Below are positions 24,253 to 34,850 of a DNA stretch of 64,000 nt, piece after piece (position 1 is the first letter of the stretch; every line of letters begins with the position of its first letter). Source of the stretch: Cricetomys ansorgei. Taxonomy: Eukaryota; Chordata; Mammalia; Rodentia; Nesomyidae. The translations under genes and the position numbers were made by a program. Location: positions 27,057,501 through 27,121,500 of the forward strand of contig JAMJFZ010000239.1 in NCBI GenBank assembly GCA_026225945.1, read 5' to 3'. The notes beneath the pieces are model-generated. The model saw nothing but the letters and a program-made list of their open reading frames with translations, searched no databases and was not told the origin of the DNA.

Positions 24253-24571
24253 TGTTGCAAAAGTTCATTTTTAGTTACGTATAAAATAATTGTTTTCTGC
24301 ACTGTTGGGTGAGGAGCTACCTAGGTCTTGGCATTTTATATTGTCTGTGGGGGTTATTTGATTGCTCATGATCTGCACGTGGTATCCGTAGAACACCTGA
24401 GGAGTTCCGGATCAATAAAATACCTGAGCAGAGACACTGGTCAGGGTTCCACTGACCAGTATGGTGCTTTCCATGACTGTGGTTCTCTCTGCTGAGGGCT
24501 GGCAGAATTTGAACATATGAATATGCTTCCTTGTCCTGTTTGCTGGGCCTGCACATTGGTGGACTACTACA
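24253..24571 (+). mobile_element. Complete LTR inserted in an L1 3' UTR
   Basis: The copy starts TGTTGCAAAAG and ends GGACTACTACA, with 'cgtataaaataattg' near the start and 'ggatcaataaaatacctgag' at about 24,410. It aligns along its length with the reverse-oriented copies at 52.3 and 63.4 kb. Flanking hexamers atggct and gtggca match at four of six positions. L1 3' UTR sequence continues on both sides, so this LTR is the younger insertion. Length is about 319 bp and there is no internal region. Confidence 0.75.
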
Positions 24572-25070
24572 GTGGCAGTTGTAGGTTCTCCTCCAACATC
24601 CATTCCTTCACTAGCTCTGGGTAGTTGGCTAGGTTTCCAGTACCAGGCATGATTTCCCTCTTATTGCATGGGTCTTAAGTCCATTTAGACAGCTGCTGAT
24701 CATTTCCAAGGCATGTTAGCCACTACTGCACTCTCAGGATATTTGTATGTGCTATTGTTGCTTTAGTTCACAGGCATCATAGTTGTACAGGACTAACTGT
24801 CCCCTCTCCTCACCTTTCATGGTGCCTTCTGGGAGGAAGGCATTCAGATCAGGACCAGCTCAGATCCTCTGGGTCTTTTGTCTGAAATTCATGGAGTCAA
24901 ATCATCAATAAGGACTTACTTTCAACTCGTGGGAAGCAGCCAAGGGCAAGAGCAATAGCCTATTCTTTGAGAGTCTCTTGGATAAGCCCGACCAACAATT
25001 CAAAAGTGGGCTTCTCATGCATGTTAGATGGTCTGTGACTCTTGAGGAGAGAAAGAGAACTGCCAGCCAG
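24572..25070 (-). mobile_element. Rodent L1 3' UTR, part 2
   Basis: This continues the L1 interrupted by the LTR: 'taccaggcatgatttccctc', 'ttaagtccatttagacagct', 'tagccactactgcactctca' and 'gtgccttctgggaggaaggc' follow the expected order. The left boundary is the LTR junction. The right boundary, near a (CA)n tract, is approximate. Confidence 0.65.
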
Positions 25071-25091
25071 GTGTGCAAATTTCATTTGAAT

Positions 25092-25111
25092 TACACACAC
25101 ACACACACACT
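25092..25111. repeat. (CA)n microsatellite
   Basis: Ten CA dinucleotides. Confidence 0.95.
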
Positions 25112-25224
25112 CGATGTAATTTTATGTAGATAGATAATAATATGATCCCTTAGGACGTTTTCAGATACCCTTACTGTTAGTCTGCCTTCCTTCCTCTCTC
25201 CTTCTTTATTAATCTCCAGGGAGT

Positions 25225-25935
25225 TCCCAAAAAATAGTTAAAAAAATCTTCATCATCCCTAGCAATCAGGGTAATGCAAATCAAAGCGACTTTGAGATTT
25301 TATCTTACCCTTGTCAGAATTGAAAATATCAACAAAAAACCGACAGTAAATGAAGTGCTGGGGAGGACATGGGGGAAAGGGAACGTTCATCCTCTGTTGG
25401 TTGGGTTGTAAACTGGTCATACCATTCTAGAAATCATTGTGGAGAACCCTCAAAAAGCTAAAAAGAAATCAAAAGGCTATCACATGATAAAGCTATACCA
25501 CTCCTCAGCATATGACCAAAGAACTCAGGATTCCACTCCATTTGCTCAACTTGGTAATAGAAACGAGTAAAATGTCCTTCAATGGATAATGCAAATACAG
25601 TACATTAACACTATGGAATACTATTCAGCAAACAAAAATGAAATCATGAACTTTGTAGGCAAATGGGTAGAACTAGAAAAGATAATATCAAGTTAGATGA
25701 CCCAGACCCAGAAAGACAAATATCTCGTGTTCTCTCTCATCTGTGGTATCTAGTTCTGAATCTTCAGATGTGAATATATAACCTGCAGTAATTGCAGAAA
25801 CCTGGAAAGTGAAAGGAACCATATTTGGGAGAGGAAAGGAGCACTGGAGAGGGGAATAGCAGGCTACAAATGATTTCAGGGAGAAAACAGGGAAAAAGGA
25901 GAGGCTTTAGTTAGGGAGAAGTGAGGGAGATTATT
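25225..25935 (+). mobile_element. 5'-truncated L1: end of ORF2 and 3' UTR (dead)
   Basis: The order 'aatgcaaatcaaagcgactt', 'ctctgttggttgggttgtaa', 'tggaatactattcagca', 'ggcaaatgggtagaactaga' and 'gacccagacccagaaagaca' is the C-terminal end of the L1 reverse-transcriptase ORF followed by 3' UTR. No frame stays open, so it is a decayed fragment. Confidence 0.88.
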
Positions 25936-25936
25936 T

Positions 25937-26015
25937 GTTTTTTGGGGATAAGGTCTCGGGAAGCCCAGGCTTCTGATTCTTTTGTATCTGTCTCCCAAGT
26001 GCAACTAAACTCAGC
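25937..26015 (-). repeat. B1-like SINE remnant
   Basis: 'ggataaggtctcgggaagcc' and 'tctgtctcccaagtgcaac' suggest a heavily shortened reverse B1. Confidence 0.35.
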
Positions 26016-26057
26016 TTGAGTGATAATTTTAATTATGGCTCAATCCCTCATTATTCT

Positions 26058-26098
26058 TTCTCTCTCTCTCTCTCTCTTTTCTCTCTCTCTCTCTCTCA
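26058..26098. repeat. (TC)n microsatellite
   Basis: Two CT runs separated by 'tttt'. Confidence 0.95.
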
Positions 26099-26319
26099 TT
26101 TTTTTAAGATAAAAGGTAATAGACCACATGTACACATTCCTTTACTATTTCTATTTAACATATGCTACATATCTAGGTTACAGAGAAATTCACAAGTGCT
26201 CATGCTTGTGTAATTCCATTTAAGTTTCTAACTGCACTGTGATTTCTTTCTGTTTTGTGAAAGAAATAGATTTAAACAAATTTTCATATTGGTAACTAGT
26301 TATTGCAGTACCATTAAAT

Positions 26320-26620
26320 AAAATGCACACATGTCCCACTTGGTTTGTGGCAACACCTTTACTGAGCATTGTACTATGTGCAATTGTGCTTATTTCTGGA
26401 CTCTAGTCTTCCCTGATGACCCACCTGTCTGTTCAATAGGCCAGTACCGCACTGTGTTAATTACAGAGGATACACAATGTGCTTCATAGCTGCTTGAGCA
26501 AGACTCCCCTTTACCTATTGTTGCTATTGATTTTGAGGGGAATTTAGGTCTTTAAATGTGAAATGCAATGTGTTTCCCACAGAGTTCATTTCTTTTAATA
26601 GGACCTTTCCAAAATAGGAT
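26320..26620 (-). repeat. Ancient L1 ORF2 fragment
   Basis: 'cttatttctggactctagtc', 'ctgtctgttcaataggccag', 'taccgcactgtgttaattac' and 'ttgctattgattttgagggg' follow an L1 ORF2 segment read in reverse. It is strongly diverged. Confidence 0.6.
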
Positions 26621-26778
26621 CTTTAAATGCTTTTAAAAGGACAAGAAGAAAGTAAAATTGTGTAGTAATTTGATGGCAGAACATGGCAGGAAACAATTTT
26701 CTATTTAGTTGTTGCTAGAAGGGCAAGAACCCATGCATCCCTAGCCTATTTAGCTTTGTTCTGAAAAGTATTCTGGTG

Positions 26779-27115
26779 TGTGTGTATAGTGTGTGTGTGT
26801 ATGTGAATGCACTGGGCATGTCCAGTGGAGGCCAGATGTTGAGTGTCTTCTCTATTGCTCTCTATCTTATTTTTTGAGATAGGATCTTCTCACCAAATCA
26901 GGAACTCTCCAATTGGCTAGCCTTGTTGGCTAGCTGCCCCTAGGATCCTCTTATCCCTCCCTCTCAGCACTGGAATTACAGTTATTTTCACTGTGCCCAG
27001 TTTTTTATGTGTAAGCTGAAGATCTGAACTCAGGTCCCAGGATTATCCTGATCAAGGAATTATAATTTCTATCATGTGGATTCACTGAGTTGTCTCTGCT
27101 ACAATACGCAGAGAA
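26779..27115 (-). repeat. Composite rodent SINE-like repeat (~330 bp) with (TG)n
   Basis: The copy has a TG-rich left end, 'ccagtggaggccagatgttg', a B1-like middle ('ttttttgagataggatcttc', 'cagcactggaattacagtta') and a tRNA-like right end ('ctgaactcaggtcccagg', 'cactgagttgtctctgct'). Similar copies lie at 53.26 and 54.66 kb in the same orientation. I do not name the family. Confidence 0.55.
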
Positions 27116-27534
27116 ACCTGGCACTTGAAAGCACTTTTGAGTTATGATTAACTGGTGACATATTTTCAACAACCTGATGATCCTTGGACAGTTTTCACAA
27201 GATCCAGTTTGTAGCTATATGGTTGCTATACTGGGATGTTAGTGTGTGTATGTGCACGCACATATGCGTGTTTTTGTGTACATGCATATTCTACCAAAGT
27301 CTTTAATAGAATAGAATAGGGTAAAATGTTCCTACTCTCAATTTAGAAATCCAATGCTACTTTAACACGAGGAGATAAAAGAAGTTAGAGTGTTCGGAAA
27401 CCCTAAAGTCTGATAATCTTCGCTGCCAATTACTTTCCTTAGAAATGATGTAACTTACGTTTATACCAGTAGATTGATAAGCACTGTCTCCCTCAGAGAA
27501 ACTTGTTTTTGGAGTGAGTGGCCATTAATACAGA

Positions 27535-28155
27535 GACTCATATCTGGTCAAAGTGTGGATAATACATGATCGTAGAGTGCTCAGGCTTAAAAGGGACACC
27601 TACATCACCCTTTTCCAAATGAATAAACCTTATGGATCCGGAGAAGGGGACTTCAGAGCCAGAGGCTGCGGAGAAGTGCTGTGAAACAGTGTCTTCTGGA
27701 CATGGCAACTCTGTTGTATTCAGAAACTCACGGCCACAGTGGTTACCTGTGCAGGATCCGCATGAACTTGGACCCAGTACGGGAAGGGCTCGTGAGGTCC
27801 CACCCCTCACTGATGAACTGTGAGCTGATGGTGCTTGGGGAGGGGCCATCATTTTCTTCAGTGTTGTAGCCTCTGATAAGTTTCCTATGGTCTGGTAAAT
27901 ACCTCTCTCCCATGCTCACTGAAGAAACCATAATTAAATGCAGTGGATCTCAGAAGACAAAACAAACCACTATCCCTCCCTCGCTCAAATCCATCAAAGT
28001 AGGAGGAAGACCTGTTGGAAAGAAAGAGGGTTTCAGTGGTGAGAAAAGAGGAAGTGAGCATATAATAGGGAGTGAAAAATGAGTAACATTCGGTACGTAT
28101 GTACACAAAATTGTCAAAGAATTTAAAAAAACCTTAATATTAAAATAAAAAAATG
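27535..28155 (+). mobile_element. Rodent L1 3' UTR with poly(A) end
   Basis: 'atctggtcaaagtgtggata', 'gctcaggcttaaaagggaca', 'ggctcgtgaggtcccacccc', 'ctgataagtttcctatggtc' and the terminal 'aattgtcaaagaatttaaaa' are the order of a rodent L1 3' UTR. The end is A-rich at 28,120-28,155. Frames of 62-104 codons on both strands lie in this non-coding L1 DNA. Confidence 0.7.
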
Positions 28156-28159
28156 ATTT

Positions 28160-28855
28160 CAACAAACATGAGGTTTTTCCGATTGAGTGTTCCATCACAG
28201 GCGACCTTGTTTTCAAAGCACATTTTTTTTCCTGAATATCTGATTTGTTTATTTTCATAAAAGAAGAAGAAAGTGTCTAAAGAAATACTAACACTTAGGA
28301 GAAAAGCACACAACCAGCCAATCCCTTTCACCTGGAATTGATGTTGAAACAAAGAAATATATTGCAGTTTCTGATTTTAGAATAAATGTTCACTACGATA
28401 CTAGTAACTCACTATTAAGTGCCCTTACTGCGTTACTTACAGGGTTTGCATTGCAAACACTGCAGAGTTCCTTTGGGGTGTATGTGAAAGGAACATGAGG
28501 AAGTTGACGTGGAGCAGATAGGAGTACAACGGGGCGTTACAGTAGAAGGAAGTGTGGTCAAACGGGAAGGATGCTGGTGATGCAGGGGGTACATCAGAAA
28601 AGAGATGTCTGATGTGAAGCTCCCACGGCCTTTGCTTCTGAGAGATTTTGCAGTTAGAAGCATCAGTATGTTCAATCATTTAGTATTGCTCTAGTATGAC
28701 AATTATCATTTTCGATGTCAGATCACTTTCTTTTCTATCATGGTGACTGCCATTTTATCAAACACAAAGCGATCACTGTAACACCAACAGGAGACATCTC
28801 CTCCTAAGATCTCATCTACCACATTCAATCTGCTCTCCTGCTGGATTTTTTAAAA
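28160..28855. other. Unique DNA, no gene seen
   Basis: No repeat was recognised. A near-palindrome GTTTGCATTGCAAAC lies at 28,444-28,458. Two overlapping 80-codon minus-strand frames (28,433-28,679) show no domain. Confidence 0.45.
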
Positions 28856-28857
28856 TA

Positions 28858-29020
28858 ATGGTGGAAGAATACTTAACAGTGGAAGTCAGGGAAGGTTGTA
28901 CACTGGTTCACAGCCCAATGGCACAGACTGTCACTACAGAGAATTTATGGTGGCAGAAGTGTGATGCAGCTGGTCACACTGTCTCTGTAGTCAGGAAGCA
29001 GAGAGAGATGCTTTGCTTGC
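28858..29020 (-). repeat. Rodent medium-reiterated repeat fragment
   Basis: 'aagtgtgatgcagctggtca' followed by 'gtcaggaagcagagagagat' matches a common rodent repeat, also present at about 41.3 and 43.97 kb (reverse) and 51.84 kb (forward). It is a fragment of the 5' half only. Confidence 0.55.
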
Positions 29021-29132
29021 GTTTGTATTTGTATTTTGTATAGTACTCCAGAGAATGTATGGGTGCCATCCGTGGATCTTCCCTCCACAGTTAAATCTCT
29101 CTAAAAATACTCTCGCAGAGACACTCTGAGAT

Positions 29133-29560
29133 TTGGATTCTAAATCCTGTCCAATCCAGAAATCAATATGGAAGTTCCTCAGAAAATTGGAAATTGATCT
29201 ACCTCAAGACCCAGCTATACCACTCTTGGGCATATACCCAAAAGACACTCCATCCTACCACAAGACCACTTGCTCAACTGTATTCACAGTGGCTTTATTC
29301 ATAATAGCGAAACTGAAAACAACCTAGATGTCCCTCAACAGAAGAATGGATAAAGAAAATGTGGTACATTTACACCATGGAATATTACTCAAATGTTAAA
29401 ATAATGACATCATAAACTTTGCAGGCAAATGGCTAAAACTAGAAAAAAATCATCCTGGGTGAGGTAACTCAGACCCAGAAAGACAAACATGGTATGAATT
29501 CACTTATAAGTGTTAATTAGCTGTTAAATAAATGATAACCAAGCTACGATCTGTAGACTC
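29133..29560 (+). mobile_element. 5'-truncated L1: C-terminal ORF2 and start of 3' UTR
   Basis: A 64-codon frame (29,133-29,327) encodes the recognisable C-terminal L1 ORF2 stretch with PQDPAIPLLGIYPKD. It then breaks at a stop, but L1 sequence continues: 'atggaatattactcaaatg', 'gcaggcaaatggctaaaact', 'gacccagaaagacaaacat' and 'aaataaatgataaccaagct'. This is the clearest coding remnant in the window, a retrotransposon relic and not a host gene. Confidence 0.9.
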
Positions 29561-29880
29561 AGAGAGGTTAGAGGTCTGCCCTCTTTCTTATTCTCTGGAA
29601 CTAACTGTGGTTATCTGAGCCTTGTTTCTGTCTGCCTTCCCTGTCATCAACTTCTGGAGCTCACTGTCAGCTCACTGTCTGCCCTGTCACCAACCAACTC
29701 TGTAGCTCACTGTCTCCCTTGTCTCCAACCAATTGTCTCTTCCAACTGAATATTCTCTTAAATAGCTCCTCCCAAGCTATTCCCATAATTCCAAGAGGGA
29801 TGTAACCATAAGGAAGGCTGCAAAGTACAAAAACCTTCTTGGCAAAGCATCTCACTACACAATATATTGGTAATGCCCTT
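29561..29880. repeat. Pyrimidine-rich stretch with a 35-bp tandem duplication
   Basis: Two adjacent 35-bp units, each starting AGCTCACTGTCT, lie at 29,669-29,703 and 29,704-29,738, preceded by a partial unit. The surrounding sequence is probably an interspersed repeat that I cannot name. Confidence 0.55.
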
Positions 29881-30400
29881 GGGTTCCCACCGGATCTCCA
29901 TGTTAAGATCCTAGGGCTGTAGACACCACACTTTGGTCATAGGGCTCATATGAAATAATCAAGTTGGTGCTTATCAGGAAACTATTCCTGTTGACTAGTA
30001 GTCACTCTACTAGAAGGTGCTATGTAGGCTGCTGGGAGAAAAACAATCATCAACGATCTTACCCAGATGTGAACATTGCAAACTACTGATTATCATGTCA
30101 AGATATGCCAATTCATGTGTGCAATAGTGGCATGTGTGTTAAGGGGCCAACAGTTTTCTTCTTTGATTTAAGGCCTGATCCACAGGAGAAGATACAGCTG
30201 GCACTGTAAATCTTTAAACCACTGTAAATCAAGAACCCATGGATGGGGATTTCTCCATTCCTAGGAGAAGAACCCACTTCTATTATTTTGCTAAGTGGAC
30301 ATAGCATCAAACTACTCTCTAATTTTTTTGTGCCTATATATGGGTTTGGATTCTCATGTTTCATCCCAAGTAGAGCAATCTATTGAACTAGTCACCTGAA
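29881..30400 (+). repeat. Probable rodent interspersed repeat (L1/HAL1-like, unassigned)
   Basis: Phrases such as 'ctagggctgtagacaccaca', 'gtgctatgtaggctgctggg', 'gtggcatgtgtgttaagggg' and 'aacccacttctattattttg' recur in rodent genomes as part of a long non-LTR-type repeat, as I recall it. No coding frame survives. Confidence 0.4.
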
Positions 30401-30404
30401 TTTT

Positions 30405-31255
30405 ATTGCTGCTAAAATATCAGTCTAAATCTTTTTGGAAAAAATTATCCCATAGTTTGAACCCTTTCTTTTGCATAGGGTTTAGTAATGCCTTTCAAAC
30501 CTGGCCAAATCTGTGGCCAGTTAGTGAACTCTACTATGGCCTTTCCCATCCCATAGCACTTCTAACCCCAAATCACTTTCTTCAATATGTTTTTGATCTT
30601 CAAGTCACTATGACTTCAAATTCTGTTCCGCTCCTAAAATGCAACTGTCTTATTATTTAGACCTTTAAATCTCCATTTTTGTTTTAGGACAAGCTAGAAG
30701 ATTTTCTGGTAATTCTCTATCCCCCTCCTGCCTGCTTTCTAGTCTTACTCATAAAGTAAGAACGTAGATCTTCATGTGACTCTGGCTCTTTGTGCTTACG
30801 CATATCATATTATGGTTTGTGGTCCACAGCTCTAGTTTTTTGCAAAGGAAGAGAGAAAAACTGGCACAAGGGTACACGATACACATTTAAGGATATGGAC
30901 ATACTATATATTTTTTCTTTGCACTGAACCCAATAATTGGTGTGTTGTAAATCTTCATTAAAAAGTGAGCACTCAATCTAGTTGGCTACACAGGAGCAGT
31001 TGAAGTTGAAGGAACTTATGGTTCTGTCAGGGAAGAAAGTCAGACGTAATTGAAATTTGGAAAGGAGTATTTACAGATATGGCTAAGAAAACCAAATACA
31101 GGGTGGGCAAGTTTTAGGCAATACCAAGAACAAGTCACTAGTACCTGAAAAAGCAAAGAAGATGTAGAGTTCAGAAGGCTGATCTGTGGAGAGCCTGGGT
31201 GACGATTCCAGATCATGGACATCTGACATGTCTGACCTGTCTTCTGCCACCTGCA
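30405..31255. other. Unique DNA, no gene seen
   Basis: An 84-codon plus-strand frame (30,406-30,660) has no recognisable domain. No repeat was identified. Confidence 0.4.
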
Positions 31256-31258
31256 GGT

Positions 31259-31760
31259 TTCTTTTTTCCATTGTATTCTTTTATCCTACCCTACCTTACC
31301 CTACCCTATCCTTCTTCTCTCATACAACTTATAGAATACATTCTGGACCCACTCCTTGCCTCCCTCCACCCTCCATCTCTTCTCATCTCCCCCAGATCTA
31401 CCCCCATCACCACCCACTAACCCATTAACATCCACCCTTCTCTCCAGGAAAAACCCATCCCCCACATCAGGGTTATAGCACAATCAGGGCAAGGCATAGT
31501 GGGATGGAACTAGGCCAGGCACCAATCCATACATCAGTGGTGGGCCAGGCATCCTGGCAGGGTAAAAAGGGTCTCAAGGGCTGGTGAAATGGCCAGAGAT
31601 GCCCCCACTCCAGCCTGGAGGAGTTTTTCAAGGACACCAATCTACACAGCCATGTGATATAATTAGGGGGTCCTACAGGTTCCATGTCTATGTCTGCAGG
31701 CTTCTTGTTGGTGCTTCCCATTGACTGGATCCAACAGAGACCAAGAGGGTGAAGTGATGA
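31259..31760 (-). repeat. Probable rodent L1 3' UTR-like repeat, class uncertain
   Basis: A T/C-rich start with CCTAC(C)-type pentamers leads into pyrimidine-rich DNA, then 'ggtgggccaggcatcctggc' and 'tctgcaggcttcttgttggt'. The pyrimidine-rich lead and the following order resemble a rodent L1 3' UTR read backwards. Frames of 60-82 codons on both strands are not supported as genes. Confidence 0.4.
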
Positions 31761-31959
31761 GGTGTAGTGATTATTGTTCTGAGCTCAGAACAGAGCAAGG
31801 AAAAACAGAGAATGGAATGTGCAGTGTGATCAGAGAATGACTACAACTCTCAAGTTCAGAAGACCTTAATGTGAAGTGATGAGTGACAGTCTGTGTAGCA
31901 AGATGAAGCTATTATAGGTCTTCAGTACATTGTATTGATATTGTTATTATTAGTTTAAA

Positions 31960-32095
31960 ATTAAGCTGAGGCATGGTAGCTTGTGACATCCTGATCTATA
32001 TAGAAAGTTCCAATTCAGCTGTAGGCACATAGTAAGACCTAGCATCTAAAACAAAAATCAAGTAAAATAAAAAACAAAACAAAACAAAGGAGTTT
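31960..32095 (+). repeat. Degraded B1 SINE
   Basis: 'gctgaggcatggtagcttgt', 'catagtaagacctagcatct' and an 'aaaacaaaacaaaacaaa' tail follow the B1 plan with much of the middle lost. Confidence 0.55.
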
Positions 32096-32207
32096 AAAAT
32101 TAACTTGCTTAGAGGCAGTGTGTACCGGAACTGAAATTTTCAATTTTCCTTATTCACCTCATGATAGAAACCATATGATAACAGCAACAATGAAAATCAC
32201 CCTCTAC

Positions 32208-32380
32208 TGTGTACCAAACACTATGGTAATCACCTCCTGCTTTGTCTTTTGTTCCTCGTAGTGACACAGGAGTTAAGTCATTTGCTAGTAGCACAACTAG
32301 TTAGTGGTGGAGATGGGGCTTGAAACCGGGTTAATTTGACTCTAAAGTCTCTTAATTCTTAAACTCTACTGGTGCAGTGA
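32208..32380 (+). repeat. MIR SINE
   Basis: 'gtaccaaacactatggtaat', 'gttaagtcatttgctagtag' and 'ggggcttgaaaccgggttaa' follow the MIR consensus order, including its conserved core. Confidence 0.75.
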
Positions 32381-33464
32381 GATTCAGTATTATGTTCAAT
32401 TCTGAGCTGTAGCATTCTCTAATGGAATTGTTTGAGGTAAAAGACTCCCCAGAGAAAACTTACTTACCTCTGTGCAAAGAAGACCAGAGCAGAAGACTAC
32501 TATTTTTGACTTAAGCACAAAGGTAGGTTATTTCACTTTTGATGAGAAAAAGAAAGATAAAATTGCTAATCAAATCTGCTGAGCTCCCAGATACCTGGGA
32601 GGACTTAATTAGAAAGTCTCAATGCACGTGCCTAATGAAGTGGTACTATAATTGAATATAAAGACACGTTGGTAATTAAATGATAATGTAGGATAAATCC
32701 TCTTCACAGGTTTAATTTTTTTTATGTTGTGCATTAATGGAGCAACTTCTTTAATACATCAGCCAAGAGCATAAACAAGTATTTTAGCCAGTAAAATCTC
32801 AATGTGGTAACATAAAGTTGGCAGACTTCTTTTTCTCCTTGCCCATAAACTGGCGGGATAGAGAGTGTTTGTGTTTATCAGTTAGAATAACCCAAGTGAG
32901 CAGACAAACATGCTTTCCTGGCCTTCAGTACTGGTGATGTGCATAATGCCTTCTTTCCATGTGTGAAGTTGGGTCTCTTAGGGTCAGAAATAGTTCGTTT
33001 GGGTTTTTGCTTTATCCAGTCTCTTCCCAGGGCAGGAAGCACTTTGAAGGTTGAGACAAGCATCTCTGCAGGACCCCCACTTGTGGCAATGAGGACCAAA
33101 GTGTGACTTGTCTAGCAGATCAGGAGAGATAAGGTCTCTTGTCCATTCCATCCCAAAGCTGTTGGTGTTCTACGAGGCTTTTCCCTGGAAGGAACTTGGA
33201 TGATTAGCCATCACTCATTTTTCCAGAAAATGAAGAACAACCGTGGTCACTTATGCTGAGACTTTGTCTAGTTTCTGAGCTATTCACGAGGACATTGTCG
33301 TTTACTTGGAGTCCAGCTCCTACTTTTCCATGTAAGTTCATGTTCTTCTGATGTCAGACACCATGCTGACCTTTGTACTTAAGAGCTTCTGGTGGTCATA
33401 ATCCTTATGTGTGTTGGTGTCAGGTGTTTAAAGTGCTAGAGTTATTATTTTATTTTAAAAATGT
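32381..33464. other. Unique DNA; possible conserved element at 32.56-32.81 kb
   Basis: Between 32,605 and 32,750 TAATTAG, CTAATGAAG, TAATTGAATA, TAATTAAATGATAATG and ATTAATGG occur in close succession with an intervening GCACGTGC. This is a homeodomain-site-like cluster in otherwise unique DNA. No gene is visible. Confidence 0.35.
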
Positions 33465-33612
33465 GTTACTATTGTACGTGTTCATGATGTGCATATGTGA
33501 GTGCCCATACCATGCACATCTGTAGAGGTCAGAGGGTTCTGGGAATTGAGCTCAGATTACCAGGATTGCGCTCCAAGCCACTGTACCTGCTAAACCCTCT
33601 TGCCTGCCCAAG
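33465..33612 (-). repeat. B3/B2-type SINE
   Basis: 'gatgtgcatatgtgagtgcc', 'ttctgggaattgagctcaga' and a right end 'taaaccctcttgcctgccc' form a reverse tRNA-derived SINE with a decayed head. Confidence 0.6.
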
Positions 33613-34450
33613 ATGTTAGAAATGAATAACTCAAGAATATAATTTTGATTTAAAAATAATTATTTAAATAAAAGAGTAGTTATAGTTATTATTTTATTAT
33701 TCATTCTTTATACAGTCCTTCATTAATTATCTTAGTGTGGAAAGACTACATAAAGTTTATTGCAACTGACATATTTTCAAGGAGCAGATGAATAATTCAA
33801 ATATTCTAGGATTTCATACACGTCAGTTCTTTGATCTTTCTGGCCCTGCCAGATTATCTTTGTTTAATATTCTTTTTTAGTATCTCCCCCCGCTTGTTTC
33901 TGTGCAGTACAGGTTCTAGGTTTTGAGTCTTCTTAGGAGGGTGTAAGTGGAATTTCTAACAACATTTTCCTCTTATAATTATGTTTGTGGAGTGAGAATA
34001 AAGAATGCAATCCTTAGTCGTGATTTCCTCCTTGACTCTTCCGGAGTGGGTTAACCAGCCTCCCCTCTTTCTACCTCACTGAACGTGCGTGCTTGGATAT
34101 CTGATTCATTAATCATTTTGTAGTTAGATGCAGTCAGATCATTGAGTAATAAGAAGAAAACCACGTAAGTGTTTAAACTATTTTGTTTGATTTCATTGAA
34201 ATGACTTCACCCCGAACTTAGATGAATTGTTAAATCTTCAAAATGGATTCTTTTGTAGCCAACAGACTGCACCACACACATGTGGAAGCAATAAAGGAGA
34301 GTTAGGACCTACAGAGCTATTAGAAAACAAGCCGGTGTTCAGGACCCCATGCTGACAGATATGTGAAACGCACATTGTTCGATGAAGAAGATACGCTGTA
34401 GTGCAACTATATCTACACCATCCTAAGAAGTCAAGATTACTGAGCGTGTA
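33613..34450. other. Unique AT-rich DNA
   Basis: No gene or repeat was recognised. 'gattcattaatcattttgta' and neighbouring words at about 34,100-34,160 could belong to a conserved non-coding block. Confidence 0.35.
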
Positions 34451-34499
34451 GGCTGGCGAGATAGCTCAGCGGGTGAAGCTGCTGGTTGATCCCCTAGAG
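34451..34499 (+). repeat. B2/B3-type SINE, left part (split by hAT insertion)
   Basis: The tRNA-like head 'ggctggcgagatagctcagc' leads to 'ctggttgatcccctagag', where the SINE is cut. It resumes at 34,733 with 'ctaactccacatggtggaag'. The two halves join in the expected SINE order. Confidence 0.85.
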
Positions 34500-34732
34500 C
34501 AGTGCTTCTCGACCTTCCTAATGCTGTGACCCTTTAATACAGTCCCTCATGTTTAATACAGTTATGCTGATCGCCAACCATGGAATTATTTTTGCTGCTA
34601 CTTTGTAACTGTAATTTTGCTACTGTTGTGAATTGTAATGTAAACATCTGATATGCAACTGGTCTTAGGAGCCTCCTGTGAAAGGGTTGTTTGACCAGCA
34701 AGGGTGTTGAGCCCACAGGTTGAGAACTGCTG
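34500..34732 (-). mobile_element. SPIN/RCHARR1-type hAT element inserted in a SINE
   Basis: Plus-strand ends are CAGTGCTTCTCGACCT and AGGTTGAGAACTGCTG, the same termini as at 9.7 kb in reverse. Flanking octamers ccctagag (34492-34499) and ccctaact (34733-34740) match at five of eight positions. The host SINE continues across the insertion, so both boundaries are fixed independently of the element's own ends. Confidence 0.88.
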
Positions 34733-34813
34733 CCCTAACTCCACATGGTGGAAGGAGAGAACCAATTCTGAGAAGCTGGCCTTTGACTTCCACACACATG
34801 CCATGGGCATGTG

Positions 34814-34850
<37 letters not shown>
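34733..34850 (+). repeat. B2/B3-type SINE, right part, ending in (CA)n
   Basis: 'ccacatggtggaaggagaga', 'ctggcctttgacttccacac' and a terminal (CA)n tract at 34,816-34,848 complete the SINE. Confidence 0.85.

Noticed and set aside
29133..29327. A 64-codon frame with a clear protein family match
   Set aside because: It is the C-terminal end of L1 ORF2 in a truncated, stop-interrupted retrotransposon, so it is annotated as a mobile-element relic and not a gene.
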